This document shows positions 22,733 through 33,954 of a stretch of 64,000 nucleotides of DNA, one piece after another (the first letter of the stretch is position 1; each line of letters starts with the position of its first letter). Position numbers and translations under genes: made by a program. The notes under the pieces were generated by a model. That model saw nothing but the letters and a program-made list of their open reading frames with translations, was not told the DNA's origin and made no database searches. Origin of the DNA: Atrina japonica (taxonomy: Eukaryota; Mollusca; Bivalvia; Pterioida; Pinnidae); contig BROG01000266.1 in NCBI GenBank assembly GCA_030159075.1, positions 447,501-511,500 on the forward strand, given 5' to 3'.

Positions 22733-24575
22733 CTATTCAAAGTCCGATGATCGCAACACGCCGCACGTTAACCTGAGATGATAGACGTCATGTTTTATAA
22801 ACGATTCAAAGACTTCTAGTTGAACTAGAATGAATAGTCAAATGAATTACGTATAAGGATGTTTTGTAACAGCATTGTTTAACGATCATTGAGTAAAGAT
22901 ATTGAAACTAGATATTTTCTTTGCGCTCGACAATTTGGCTAATCAACGACTTTATGAGCGGAAACATCATGGACTAAAACCATCATTAATTCATTGTATG
23001 TTGACAAGGGACGGGTTGCATCATATGATAACATGGTTTGACATTAATGCATCAAATGATTACCAAATCACAATTAAGTTGGAATGTAAGTACTGAACAC
23101 CAGTATGCGGGAAATTCTTCTAAAGTATTGCACTCAAAATCATATCATAACACAAAGCTTCGTTATTTCAAAGTTGATTTTTCGCATGTCGTAGTTTTCT
23201 TTCTTGGACTGTTAATCTATTAACTAAATGTTGGTAGGTTTGTTGTACAGTTGCTTACTTGTCCACTCAAGAATCTTTCACTAATATGGAGACGTCACCA
23301 ATGCCAGTGAAGGGCTTCAAAGTTTGATCTATGCTCGGCACTTACGGCCATTGAGCAGTGAGGGTTCTTTAATGTGATGACATCTACTGGAACCTTTTAC
23401 TGTCTCATCCGAAGGACAGGAATCTGACCTGCCGCCAGCTGGACTCGAACTCACGACCTCACGATCAATAGTCGAGCGCGCTACCGACTGAGCCAGGCCG
23501 GCTTGGAAGAACTAGAAAATTGTTAACTGTCCGTCTAGAACTGCGGCGTTGCCATTAGGTGTCGTTCGATTTTTTTAGACACGTAAGCACACGAAGCACT
23601 AGCAATTGGTCATAGTGCTTAATAGAAAAAAAAACGTTTTCTATCCAGAACGGTTAAAACACAGATACAGAGGTGAGACCAGATGCATGTAGAATGGGCA
23701 TACTATGATTTAACAACTGTTATTAGACAGGCAAGTAGGATGCATATCTTACATTTTGTGATGTCTTTAATTTCTAGTTCGGACTCACATCAGTACGAAA
23801 ATTGTCATTTTTAATTGAAAAAAGATATGTCAGAATGACATATATAAATGACCACGACTAGCTGTTTCTTCTTTAGATTCGGGAGCTTGAGAAGAAAAAA
23901 GGAACGGATCGACTTTTTAGGTTGCAGAATTGGTTGCAATTGGAAAGGCTAAGGCTTGTTTTTAAAAACCCGGTTTCAAAACAATATATATATTGTCCAT
24001 TAGATATTTCAGCGTCAATTTTTAACCAGTTCAGTTTATCTTTGTGAAGAATTTGTTGGACCGAATAATTAATAAGTTATATGATATCAAATGACGGAGT
24101 ATTGTTGTGGATACTTATTTTAGTAAAAAGTAAAAAAAAATGTATCACATATACTATCAAACTATCAAAAGTCCTTCAGTTATATGACCAACTGATAGTG
24201 TCAACAAGCCTTTAATTATTCTTAAATCAGCACTTAAATAATATAACAAAAATCTTCAAATTTAGTAATGATCATGAACCACGCTATGTACTACGTAGAG
24301 ACCACTGACTGCGCTTTTAAAGCTTTTTATCACACATTGTAATATATTAATGATAAAAGCTGTTGATGCTCAGTCGTTGCAGAATGAACGGTCATAAAAC
24401 TATCATAAAGGACGTTCTACTTGGATAACCTAAGATGGTAATGGACTTGTGAATAGTTAAAATGGACGATGATTATTACTTTGACCAGTAATTAAGAGTG
24501 GAATTTAAAGCTGCTCAAATGTTATATTGACTTGTAAAATACCACCTCTGAAGGAAGTTTGGTCTGGTTTGAAAC
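22733..24575. repeat. Segmental tandem duplication, copy B
   Basis: A second copy of 21575-22650, separated from it by about 80 bp. It is longer because it keeps a SINE-1 copy (23265-23510) and a ~535-bp extra segment at about 23815-24355. The same landmarks occur in the same order and orientation. Confidence 0.85.
23265..23510 (-). repeat. SINE family 1 copy, minus strand
   Basis: The reverse complement of the 20.3-kb SINE: the B box appears as GGACTCGAACTCACGACC and the A box as CCGACTGAGCCAGGCC. In copy A of the duplication (about 22105-22135) only SINE end fragments remain, suggesting the SINE predates the duplication and was partly deleted there. Confidence 0.8.
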
Positions 24576-25157
24576 TATTAGTTATAAATGAGAAAATCGA
24601 TTTTAGTTTAAACCAGTTTGCTGACCAAATGAATGGTTAAGCAAACTATAAATCCAGAACCAGTTTACAGACGATAGACAACAAGTCAATAGAAAAGGGT
24701 ACTGAAGCAATATATAAAGCCAACACTAATGATACTCGAATAATAGATTTAACGAGTGATCTCCCTTTACTCTGCATGCGTTAAAATAAAGAATTATTCT
24801 CTGTAAATATACTTTCGGGTTGTTGTCTTATATGTTTGTTTTATCATTGTTTCCTTTCGTCCGTTCAATAATTTCTCAATAATATGGAGATTGCACCCAT
24901 TATACACATTTTTGATGTGAATTTCACAAGTGCAGTAATGGTTAGAATAAAAAATAACAATTAAAGTGACCCGCTTTCTGGGTCACTCGGAGTTCGGTGA
25001 ATATGATTATTTAGACCTTTCAACCCTACAGATTATAATAGACTGGTCTTGATATAGGAAAAGAGTATACATTGTAAATAATTAAGAATAAACGGTAGAA
25101 TAGATGCTCTGAAGAATAAGATCAACTTGCAATTTAGAGCCGAAGTGACCTTGACCT
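24576..25157. other. Intergenic DNA, nothing recognised
   Basis: No gene or clear repeat. A segment at about 25015-25075 resembles 38380-38455 (CTTTCAACCY, then AATAGACTGGTCTT). Confidence 0.35.
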
Positions 25158-25184
25158 TTGGACTTAATACATTATCTCAGAATT

Positions 25185-25330
25185 AAATGGGCATTAGTTG
25201 TGTTCTTTTTAAATTTCTTTATTTTTTTACTACTTAGATTGATAATAAATAACAAAAAAAGATATATACTGTCAGGCATAAAGAAGGACCATATTTTCTC
25301 CAAATATATAAATTTTGTATCCTTGTTTAT
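25185..25330 (+). repeat. Dispersed repeat family C fragment
   Basis: It holds the ACTACTTAGATTGATAATAAA block and the adjacent ACTGTCAGGCATA segment, then diverges. Confidence 0.5.
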
Positions 25331-25679
25331 ATCTCTTAATAACAATGTATCAAAGTTTATAATTACCACTTCCAACATGTTTTCCATTATGTTAAGAAAT
25401 GACAACATTTTCAGAAATACCAGAAAAAAAATTATGCCAGAGATGTTTTAATTTTGAAATGTTTGAAAATGTACTAGATTTTAACAAATAAACATGACAA
25501 ATAGGAACTGTATTGAATCTGCCACATTCACACATTATTTAAAATTTAAGTTTAAATGACTGCACACTTACCTGGATCACACAAACACTGTATTTGGCAT
25601 TATTCTCAAAATGAGAAACACTAATATTAATTTAGAGATCGAAATAAAAAATACAAAAACATGTAAAAAAGTGGAATAT

Positions 25680-25902
25680 TGTATACCTGGTCGCTACCTG
25701 TTATTTTCGCCCGTTTATGACAAAAAAAAAGTTTTCAATCCGTCTTAAATTCGCCATAAATTATAATAGTGCCCTGAACGAGATGTATGTCCCAGGTTCA
25801 ATTATTTGGTTTGAAAATTTCGCTTTCATTTTAAATTTGCCCTCTTATCTAAAGTCGAAAATAGCTAAAAATAAACGTGAGCGAAAATGTCCGTGTATAC
25901 AC
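25680..25902. repeat. MITE-like element related to the 18.9-kb MITE
   Basis: The ends GTATACCTGG... and ...GTCCGTGTATAC are imperfect inverted repeats. The interior has TTTTCGCCC and GCGAAAAT motifs also found in the 18939-19271 element. Confidence 0.45.
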
Positions 25903-26398
25903 TATCTGAATGAAATATTATTAACGAATATTCTGACAGGGATCTATTGGTATTCATTACAGGGCTACTGCATTGGTGTAATTCAAATGAAATAGTCTAA
26001 TTTTGTGACCACTAAAGTACATAAGAAAACAATATTTGCATGACGTTAATCAATATATCGCACCTGTTAGCCTGTTTAGTCCTTTCGATTTTAGTTTCAT
26101 TCATCTACCCCCTTTCCCCCCAAAATGTGCTGCATAGTTTTTGTGTTTGTGTACATGTGTCTATTTGTGTCTTTTTTTCTCTCTCTCTCTGTGTGGATGA
26201 CACATATGACCTGATTATATGAACTGAGGCCTAAAACAACATTAAGGAAGTATTTCAGATGAGGTTAAATTCAATTGATACTTCTTCGATTTTACTTTAC
26301 AACGGAAAATGATATCATTCTGATTTAAAAACAATTACAACAATTTTGTTTCGTTAATACATATTGTATGAAACTGATTAGAGAAAGGAATATCCAAA

Positions 26399-26594
26399 AT
26401 GAAAAGTAAATCAATCGCTCGCTTAATTCCCGTAGGAATAACTGTTGTATCGGGTATTTTTTGTTTTGCCACCCCATATTGGATACGGTGCAAAACTGAA
26501 GGCAAATCTTCAGGTATAAGTTTCGGACTGTGGATCAAATGCACGGACTCTACCTGCCAATGGATATTTGATTCTAAATTGCAAGATGAACAAG
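26399..26594 (+). CDS. Claudin-like four-TM protein, exon 1
   Basis: It encodes residues 1-65 plus one base (phase 1). It contains a first transmembrane helix (about residues 8-27) and the start of the first extracellular loop with W28, GLW (43-45), C48 and C53. That is the W-GLW-C-C signature of the PMP22/claudin superfamily, whose members act in cell junctions or as membrane adaptors. The exon ends CAAG|GTATAA. The frame reads on into the intron for 30 codons, but splicing gives the family-length product. The four exons (26399-26594, 37879-37929, 38892-39035, 42599-42792) total 585 nt, 194 residues plus stop, all joined in phase 1. Claudin proper versus another PMP22-like subfamily cannot be decided here. 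Confidence 0.85.
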
Positions 26595-27089
26595 GTATAA
26601 CATTTCTACATATTTATTGTTGTTTGTTTGAGTGTTTATATTGCATTGTATGCCACACTTACATGTATTCATTTATACGGTGGTAACCAGTTTTTCGTTG
26701 TGAAGGGAAAAAATAAACCCGCCCAGATTACAGTGTGATACCTATCTTCATAAATTTAACTGGCAAACGTTCTTACAAGGTTTCAGGTTCAGGAACCAAT
26801 TCCCGCGCTGAGGATGGATGATTGGTGATACATTTTATTGGCTTAAAGTGCTTTGTTCTAAGCGCTCAGCCCAAACACATATTTTTAGCATATATAATAC
26901 CGTTAATATTAGCACACTACAAATCGCTTATTATGATATATTAATATATATATATATAATCAAACAACAATGAGAGACATTTTGTGTGACCACTTGGCGA
27001 CAGTGGTCTCTAAAGGCATCATAATAAATGACATATGTATAAATGCGGTACATAGTTTGATGTTGCATATTACGGGGTCAATCTATAAT
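26595..27089. other. Intron 1 (first part) with SINE-3 remnant
   Basis: At 26680-26885 a SINE family 3 body and degenerate head occur on the minus strand (AACTGGCAAACGTTC, then an AATTCCCGCGCTGAGG B-box region). The rest is AT-rich intron. Confidence 0.5.
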
Positions 27090-27428
27090 TTGATAAAATT
27101 TTAGCTGTGTCTTTTTCCCTTTTTTCCCTTTTTCTACTTCTTTGATTAATATACAATAAAAAAGAGATTTTCACAGACATAAAATCTCTTATATTCCCAT
27201 ATAATTTTGTGAAAATTACTTGAGAAACCCACTTTTATTATTCACTTGCAATTGATTAACTCAACCTTACTGGGTTTTTTTACCACACTAGACCTCAATT
27301 TTTTTTCACGAAATATATATGAATATAAGATCTTGTGTCTATATATTGCTTTTATTTGCTGTTGTACATCTAGTACATGTATTAAAAGTAGAAAAATTGA
27401 ATAATATTTTGGTAAACACAGCTAATAT
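27090..27428 (+). repeat. Dispersed repeat family C copy, target of the Gypsy insertion
   Basis: Family C blocks run up to 27428, where the 5' LTR starts. The continuation of the family C sequence (CCCTTTAGG) resumes at about 37600, after the element. Confidence 0.65.
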
Positions 27429-28210
27429 TGTAACAATATGAGGTACGGGAGATAAATCTTTTAGGAAATTATATACGTAAATAAATTGGTGTGACTTGAA
27501 ATAGTATTGATGTGTATTATATGTATTTGGGAAAATACGGGCAGCTAAAATTACATGATTTCTAATTCGGTCAAGTAAATATGTTGACAAAGTTAATTTA
27601 GATATAAAATTCCAAATTTAAAAATTACTCAGCATAATATTTAGTATTAGTTATTACTTAGCATTATTACAATATTACTGTTTTGGATAAACAAACTTGT
27701 CAACAACCTTTACAAATTCAGCAGCAATTGAAGCTGCATGTTAAAAGGTCAAATATCTGTCATCATCAGTTTTTGGTAAACAAGAATTGATGTTAATGAT
27801 AATTAATATAAAGTACTGAAGTTGTACTAAGAATGATAGTGTAAAAAGGTTACCAAAGGTTGCATTATGACAGATTTTGATGATGCTGGCGCCCCCATAT
27901 ATTCTTCCAATTGTAGATGCATTTAACTCTCTAGAAGTTTCTAGAACTTTAGTGTTTTGCGTTGGTCAAAACTAACAAATGTATATAAGCACTGGAGTTC
28001 TGGAAACGAGAGGAGACCAGCGGGAAACCGCCTAGAGAGAACACCACCATACTCTCTGATTGTTGAAACATTTGTTACCATTGCTGTACTGCTGTGCTGT
28101 GCTGAGAATAAAACTATACGATCACAGACGGACTTTGAGTTATTGATATTTGTGGGTTGGTTTACAATATCGATTTGGTGCCTTTTGCCCTGGGGAATCA
28201 AGACCCTGGG
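27429..28210 (+). repeat. 5' LTR of the Gypsy element
   Basis: It begins with TG at 27429 directly after a 30-bp sequence also found after the 3' LTR. It contains a TATA box (TATATAAG, 27982-27989) and a polyadenylation signal AATAAA (28107-28112), consistent with U3 then R. The 3' end is not fixed: no clear CA plus primer binding site could be picked, so the end is given as a minimum. Confidence 0.7.
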
Positions 28211-28541
28211 AACAACACAAGACTGGGAAAAACAAGGACTTGAAAACGAAAAGGTAAGACTTTTACTTTTCTTAGTACCTTATTATTTTGACCACAAATT
28301 GTGAACATTCTTTTTGACAAACTCTAAAAACTTAAAACTTAATTTAATAAAATTTAAATTAACCAAAACTCTATTTTAAACAAAATCTACAATTTTAATT
28401 TATTTAGGCAATAATATAAAAACTTATTTTGAAACTTTAACAAAATTTAGTTATACACAAAATTTTAACATTTTGAACAAAATTAGTTAAAAACAAATTT
28501 AACAATTGAAATAAAATACAAAATTAAAAACAGAATTAATA

Positions 28542-29880
28542 ATGGCAGAAGAAAATAGTAGACTAAAATTCAGTAGTATGGCTACGGCTTTAGGAGAAAT
28601 TGAGGATAATTTAATTTTAGAAGAAGTAAATAAAAATAGACCAACCACGTCAGATCAGACAGACATGCAAAATGAAACTGAAAATAGAAATAAAACAAAA
28701 GCATCAGGTCAGTCAGACGTACCAAACAAAACGAAAGTAGTAGTAACAGGTACTACAGTATATCGGGGGGAGTAGGAAATAGAGAACCACCATTTTGTAG
28801 AGTGTCTGGGATACCTGAAAACAAAGGTGATAATGATGAAAAAGAGATGTTTGATAACATTTTGAGACAATTCTCTAACATGGCAAGTGCAATGGCAGTA
28901 CCTGTACATCAGGTAATTAAGAACTTTTGGGTAAACCGGCAGACCTTAAGGCATGGATTATCAGACATAGAAAGATATGCAAATTTAGTTGAATTAAATG
29001 TACAGAAAAATGCGGGTATAGCATTGGGTAACATGTTCAGGGGCGGTAGCGGATTTCATTAGGAGGTATTTAATAGAACAAGAAAAATAACGAAAATGTA
29101 GCTAGTTGGGGGGGGACCTCAAGAAATTATTAAAAGAAAAATTTGGAGAAGTGACAAACAAAAGACAGGCATTAATTAAGTTAAGAAATCTAAAACAAGA
29201 GACAGACGAGTCAGTACAAATGTTTGGGGAAAGAATAATACAAGCATCTGAAGATGTTTACACGACAGAACAGACTAAAAACAAAAGCACAAAAGACTTA
29301 GTAGAAACAACAGTTGATAGACATATTTTGTAAAAGGGGTGACTTTTGATTACATCAAAATGAAATTGATTAGGGAAGAACCTACGACTTTAGAAGCCGC
29401 AGTTAAGATAGCGACACGCGAACAAAACGTTAGGGATCAAATTGCATTGACCTTAGACGGTACACAAAATGTGTTTAGATTTAAAACCGAAAAAGAAAGA
29501 CAGAGACATTCAACCAATGGAAGTAGATCACTTAGAGAAATAAACTATGTAAGAATTGTTTAAGGAAAGGGTCACACTACTCAAAATTGTCCTAAAAATG
29601 TAGATGTAAATGCAGCTGACGAGACAGACAGTGACAGTGATAGTGACGATGACTTACAAATATCATTAGCAGATAATAAGAAACAGGTTAGGTTCAAAAA
29701 CGCTAAGAAAACTAAACAACAAACTCAGCAAACACCAAGGTTAAAATATCAAATACAACGAAACAACCAAGTAGGTCCAAGTAGACAAAATTCACATATC
29801 TGTACCAGATTGGGTATTAGGCGCAGATTGTTGGGTATGTCACATGATAGGTCACCTTAAAAGAAATTGTCCAAATCGAA
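28542..29880 (+). pseudogene. Gypsy gag, frameshifted
   Basis: Four successive frames (28542-28775, 28802-29062, 29106-29333, 29339-29563) hold a polar, Lys/Glu-rich capsid-like polypeptide typical of gag. A first CCHC zinc knuckle at about 29548-29590 is split by a frameshift. A second, intact CxxCxxxxHxxxxC knuckle lies at about 29826-29877. Short indels, and stops such as the one at about 28773, interrupt the gene. Gag packages the element RNA; this copy cannot do so as sequenced. Confidence 0.75.
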
Positions 29881-30450
29881 ACATTAACCCTCGCAAACTG
29901 GGTACCATATTGGCAGTATAATCAGGGACCACCAATGAATAGTGGGCAGGGGGTAGAGCAAATTATAACTATCAAGATAAACAAAGTTACAACCCACCAC
30001 CTCAGCAATTTGTACCTAATGACTATCAAAATAGACAAAAATTACGATCCTCCACCCTCGCAGTTTACACATATATACTTATCGGAATAGGCAAAACTTC
30101 AACTTTCGACCTCCACAATTTACATACCAGCAAACACAGTCAGATAATCAAACATTAGCATTACCAGCACCACCACAGATGTTAGCACTTCCGGCACCCC
30201 CAGATAAAACGTCTCAGTCAAATAAACAGTTAGCACTCCCTGCACCACCTGTAGTAAGTGAACAAACTTCAGAAAACTCCACCCAGAGAATAGGACAACA
30301 ATGGTCTCAGTATAGGGAACATAGGGAACAGGAAAACTAGAAGGCTCTTCCTTATAAGGAAGCCGATAAGAAGAGTTGTAGTAGAAAATTTAAGAAAAAG
30401 TAAGGTAGATAAACTCTAGTAGTAAATTAGATAAAAATTATGAAATTCAA

Positions 30451-30909
30451 TTGGCGCGGGAAATCCAAGTTTCATGTGTACTATGGATTCAAAAACAAAA
30501 ATTTAGGACTTTAGTGGATACAGGGGCAGAAGTATCATTAATTAGTAAAAAGTGCTTCCAAAATCTTCCGATCAAGGTTAAGGTTGTTAAAGAAAAACCA
30601 AATCTTAGGGCAGTGAATGGTCAATCACTTAAAGTAATAGGTGCAGTAAATATTAAATTTACGATGAATAAAATGACCATGAATCATAAGTTTTATGTCA
30701 CCGATGGTTTGAATAGAAACTTTATCCTTGGTAGGGACTGGTTAAGACAAAATGGAGTAAGATTATACTTTGATTTAGGTTGCTTAAGAATAGGGAGAAC
30801 CTATGTCAAATTTGAAGATGATACTCACATATCATCCATAGTAAGAGTATCAAAAACAACTACATTAAGACCACAGAGTAAGACAATATGTTTTGTTAGG
30901 GACAAATAG
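30451..30909 (+). pseudogene. Gypsy retropepsin-like aspartic protease
   Basis: A 152-codon open segment. It contains the catalytic LVDTGAEVSLI motif (about residues 22-32) and a downstream ILGRDWLR segment (about 92-99) matching the ILG element of retropepsins. The frame stays open across the whole protease domain, making it the best-preserved part of the element, but it is cut off from gag and RT by stops. It would process the Gag-Pol polyprotein. Confidence 0.85.
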
Positions 30910-30974
30910 AGCATTTAACAGTAGAAATAAAGAAAATTTTGAAATCTCAAGTATCAATGATGGATGTCTTTTAG

Positions 30975-32110
30975 ATGACCCAGGACTTTGTAGTTCAAGA
31001 ATCAATAGGAAAAGTAACAGGAAATAGAAACATTCCAGTATTAGTAGTTAATCAAACAAATAAATTTTATAGGTTAAAAAGAGGTCAAGTGTTAGGAAAA
31101 ATTAGAGCTTTAGAAATAGATGAAATACAAATAGAATCAACAGCTTTAAGTCCAGAAAATACAATAGGAGACGTAGACTCTCTTAAAGATATTGACGCAC
31201 CTTCGGAGTATAAAAAAGTAGTATTTTTAGTCTGTTACAAGAAAACAAAGATATTTTTGCAAAAACTGATGCAGAGTTAGGTCACACTAGTACAGTGAAA
31301 AATGAAAATAGATACAGGGGACCATCCACCAATCAGAAATAGGCCGTATAGAACACCTCTTAACAAACGACAAGTGATTGACAAGGCAGTAGATGAAATG
31401 TTAGATGCAGGTATTATAGAAAGGTCAAGGTCAAATGGGCTTTTCCATTAGTTGTAGTTGGGAAGAAAAGACGGATCTAAAAGAATGTGTGTAGACTTTA
31501 GATCCTTAAATAAAAAATAGTGTTCTTCTTGGGGAAACCTATATCATTTTCCATTACCATTGATTGATGACATCTTAGCTATTGGGTTGGAAGGCCAAAC
31601 ATTTCACTAGTTTAGATCTTAAAAGTGGGTATTGGCAAGTACAAATGGATGAAGATAGTAAAGAAAAAACAGCTTTTACTTGTCACAAAGGGTTATTTCA
31701 GTTTAATGTAATGGCCCTTTGGGTTAAGTAATGCTCCAGCTATCTTTCAAGAACTCATGAAACATAGTATTACAAGAATGTGAGGACTTTGGCCACTGCT
31801 TACTTAGATGACATCTTAATATTTTCAAAAGACTCAGAAGAACATCTTAGGCATATTCAAATAGTGTTTGATAAGATCAGGCAACATGATTTAAAAATGA
31901 AGTTGAAGAAATGTAGTTTCTTTCAGAAAGAAATAGAATATTTAGGTTTTTATTGTTAGTGAACATGGAGGTGAAACCTAATGAAAAGAAAGTGAAAGCT
32001 ATAAGAACATTACCTGTACCAAAGAATGTAAAGAGAAATTAGGGGATTTATTGGCATGTGTAGTTATTATAGGAGGTTCATTCCAAATTTCTCAAAGATA
32101 GCAGAACCTG
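30975..32110 (+). pseudogene. Gypsy reverse transcriptase, frameshifted
   Basis: RT blocks appear in order across several frames: an N-terminal HPPIRNRPYRTP block near 31320, a CVDFRSLN block near 31490, a SLDLKSGYWQV block near 31610, a GLSNAP block near 31725, the catalytic YLDD at 31801-31812, and an EYLGF block near 31940. At least six single-base indels separate them. The protein would copy element RNA into DNA; it is not functional as read. Confidence 0.85.
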
Positions 32111-32111
32111 T

Positions 32112-32501
32112 TTGATTGAGTTAACTAAGAAATATGCTAGATTTAGGTGGTCAAAAGAATGCCAAGTAGCCTTTGATTTTCTCAAAGACAGTTTAACAGT
32201 AGTACCTTTGTTAGCTTATCCTGATACAAACAAACCTTATGTGTTATACACAGATGCTAGTGACACTTGTGTAGGTGCTTGTCTCACACAGCTTACAGAT
32301 ACTGGGGTAGAAAAACCTATCTATTATTTGTCTCACAAATTAAGCAAATCTCAGAAAAAATGGTCAACAATAGAAAAAGAATGTTTTGGAATAGCTTTTG
32401 CTCTCAAGAAATTAGACTTATATTTACATGATGCTCAGTTTGTAGTACGTACAGATCACCGACCCATTGAAGTATTTATTAGATTCACCTATGCAAAATA
32501 A
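32112..32501 (+). pseudogene. Gypsy RNase H domain
   Basis: A 129-codon segment. It starts in the RT thumb/connection region and carries YTDASDTCVGA (first catalytic Asp), YLSHKLSKSQ, IEKE (catalytic Glu) and VRTDHRP (third Asp), all matching Ty3/Gypsy RNase H. A frameshift ends it in the RNase H tail. Confidence 0.85.
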
Positions 32502-32989
32502 GAAAATACAACAATGGGCTCTCAGTATTCGCAGGTTACAACTGTAAGATTGAGTATATAGAAGGTAGATTTAACTGTTGTGCTGATTTGTTGTCAAGAA
32601 TACCAGACAGTCAAGAAAACAATTGACATTACTGAATCAGAGTCAGAGTCAGACGAAATAGAAATAGATGATAGATTTTTAGAAGTAGGTGCATTAAATT
32701 CAAACAAGTTCACTCCAAAGAAATACGCTAGTTGTAAGATAGATCCACCAGATGACTTAGTCAAGCCGTTTATAGATCTTCCAGGGAATATAGATATAAA
32801 GACAGAACAAGAAAATGATGAGAAAATAGCAAAACTTAAGATAAAATTGGACAATGGAGAGGCCACTAAAAGGGAACAAAACAGTTTACTAGTGTAATAG
32901 ATGGTTTATTATATTTTCTATCTCAACAAGATTCAGAAGATCCAAAAACTCAGATTTGTACATACCTGAAAAAAATTAGAAAACATTGT

Positions 32990-33781
32990 CATTAAACAAC
33001 ATCATGATTTTGTAGGACATATGGCAGTAGATAAAACATATGACATCATTAGACCAAAATACTATTTTCCAAAAAATGTTACCAAAAGTTGCACAAATAT
33101 GTAGATCAATGTGTAACATGTCAAACTAGAAGCCAAAAGAAAACACATCCACCTCTCAAAGAAACGGATATTCCACCTTATCCTTTCGCAAAAATTGGTC
33201 TAGATCTATCAGGACCATATCCCACCACCTTATCAGGCAACAAGTATATTGTATCATTCATAGATTTATATTCAGGATGGCCAGAAGCTTTTAGTGTACC
33301 AAGTAAATCAGCTGATTAATATAGTCCATCTCATATTAGAAGAAATATTTCCAAGATATGGTTGCCCACTTCAGATACTAACAGATAATGGGTCAGAAAA
33401 CGTGAATAAGGCTGTACAAGAAAACACTTAAAGAATTAAATATAGATCATATCACAACATCTTATTATAGTCCTCAAAGTAACGGCAAGGTAGAAAGATT
33501 TCATAGAACTTTACATGATGTAAATGGCTAAGAAAATATCTGATGATGTTCAGACATGGGATTTATATTTGAATCAGACATTAGCAGCAATTAGATTTCA
33601 TCCAAGTGAATCGACCAAGTTTTCACCCTTCTACTTACTATACAATAGGGATGTAGTATTACCATTAGATTCAATTCTTAAACCTAGAAGAAAATATAAT
33701 GGGGAAGACCAATATCAAATAGCATTACAGCAGCAACATAAAGCTTTTTACGTTAGTACACAAAAATTTAGAAGACGCTAA
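32990..33781 (+). pseudogene. Gypsy integrase (HHCC and rve core), frameshifted
   Basis: A zinc-binding region (HHDFVGH near 33000, CVTCQ near 33112) is followed by the DDE core: GLDLSG near 33200 (first Asp), LTDNGSE near 33380 (second Asp), KVERFH near 33488 (Glu). The three acidic positions are conserved, but at least three frameshifts split the domain. A C-terminal segment lies at 33524-33781. Between RNase H and integrase, an acidic linker frame sits at 32580-32897. Confidence 0.85.
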
Positions 33782-33954
33782 GAAAAAGACAAAAGAGATA
33801 TGCAGATAGGGGTAGTCAAGAAATTAATTTCAAGATAGGAGATCCAGTATATATTAAGAATCAAAGAAAAACCAGTAAATTAGATAATAAATGGACACCT
33901 TATTATAGGATTATTGAAGAAAAAGGACCTCTAAGTTTTATAGTTAAGAATCAG

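Noticed and set aside
28709..28909. Minus-strand frame in the Gypsy gag region
   Set aside because: Shadow of gag; no independent support.
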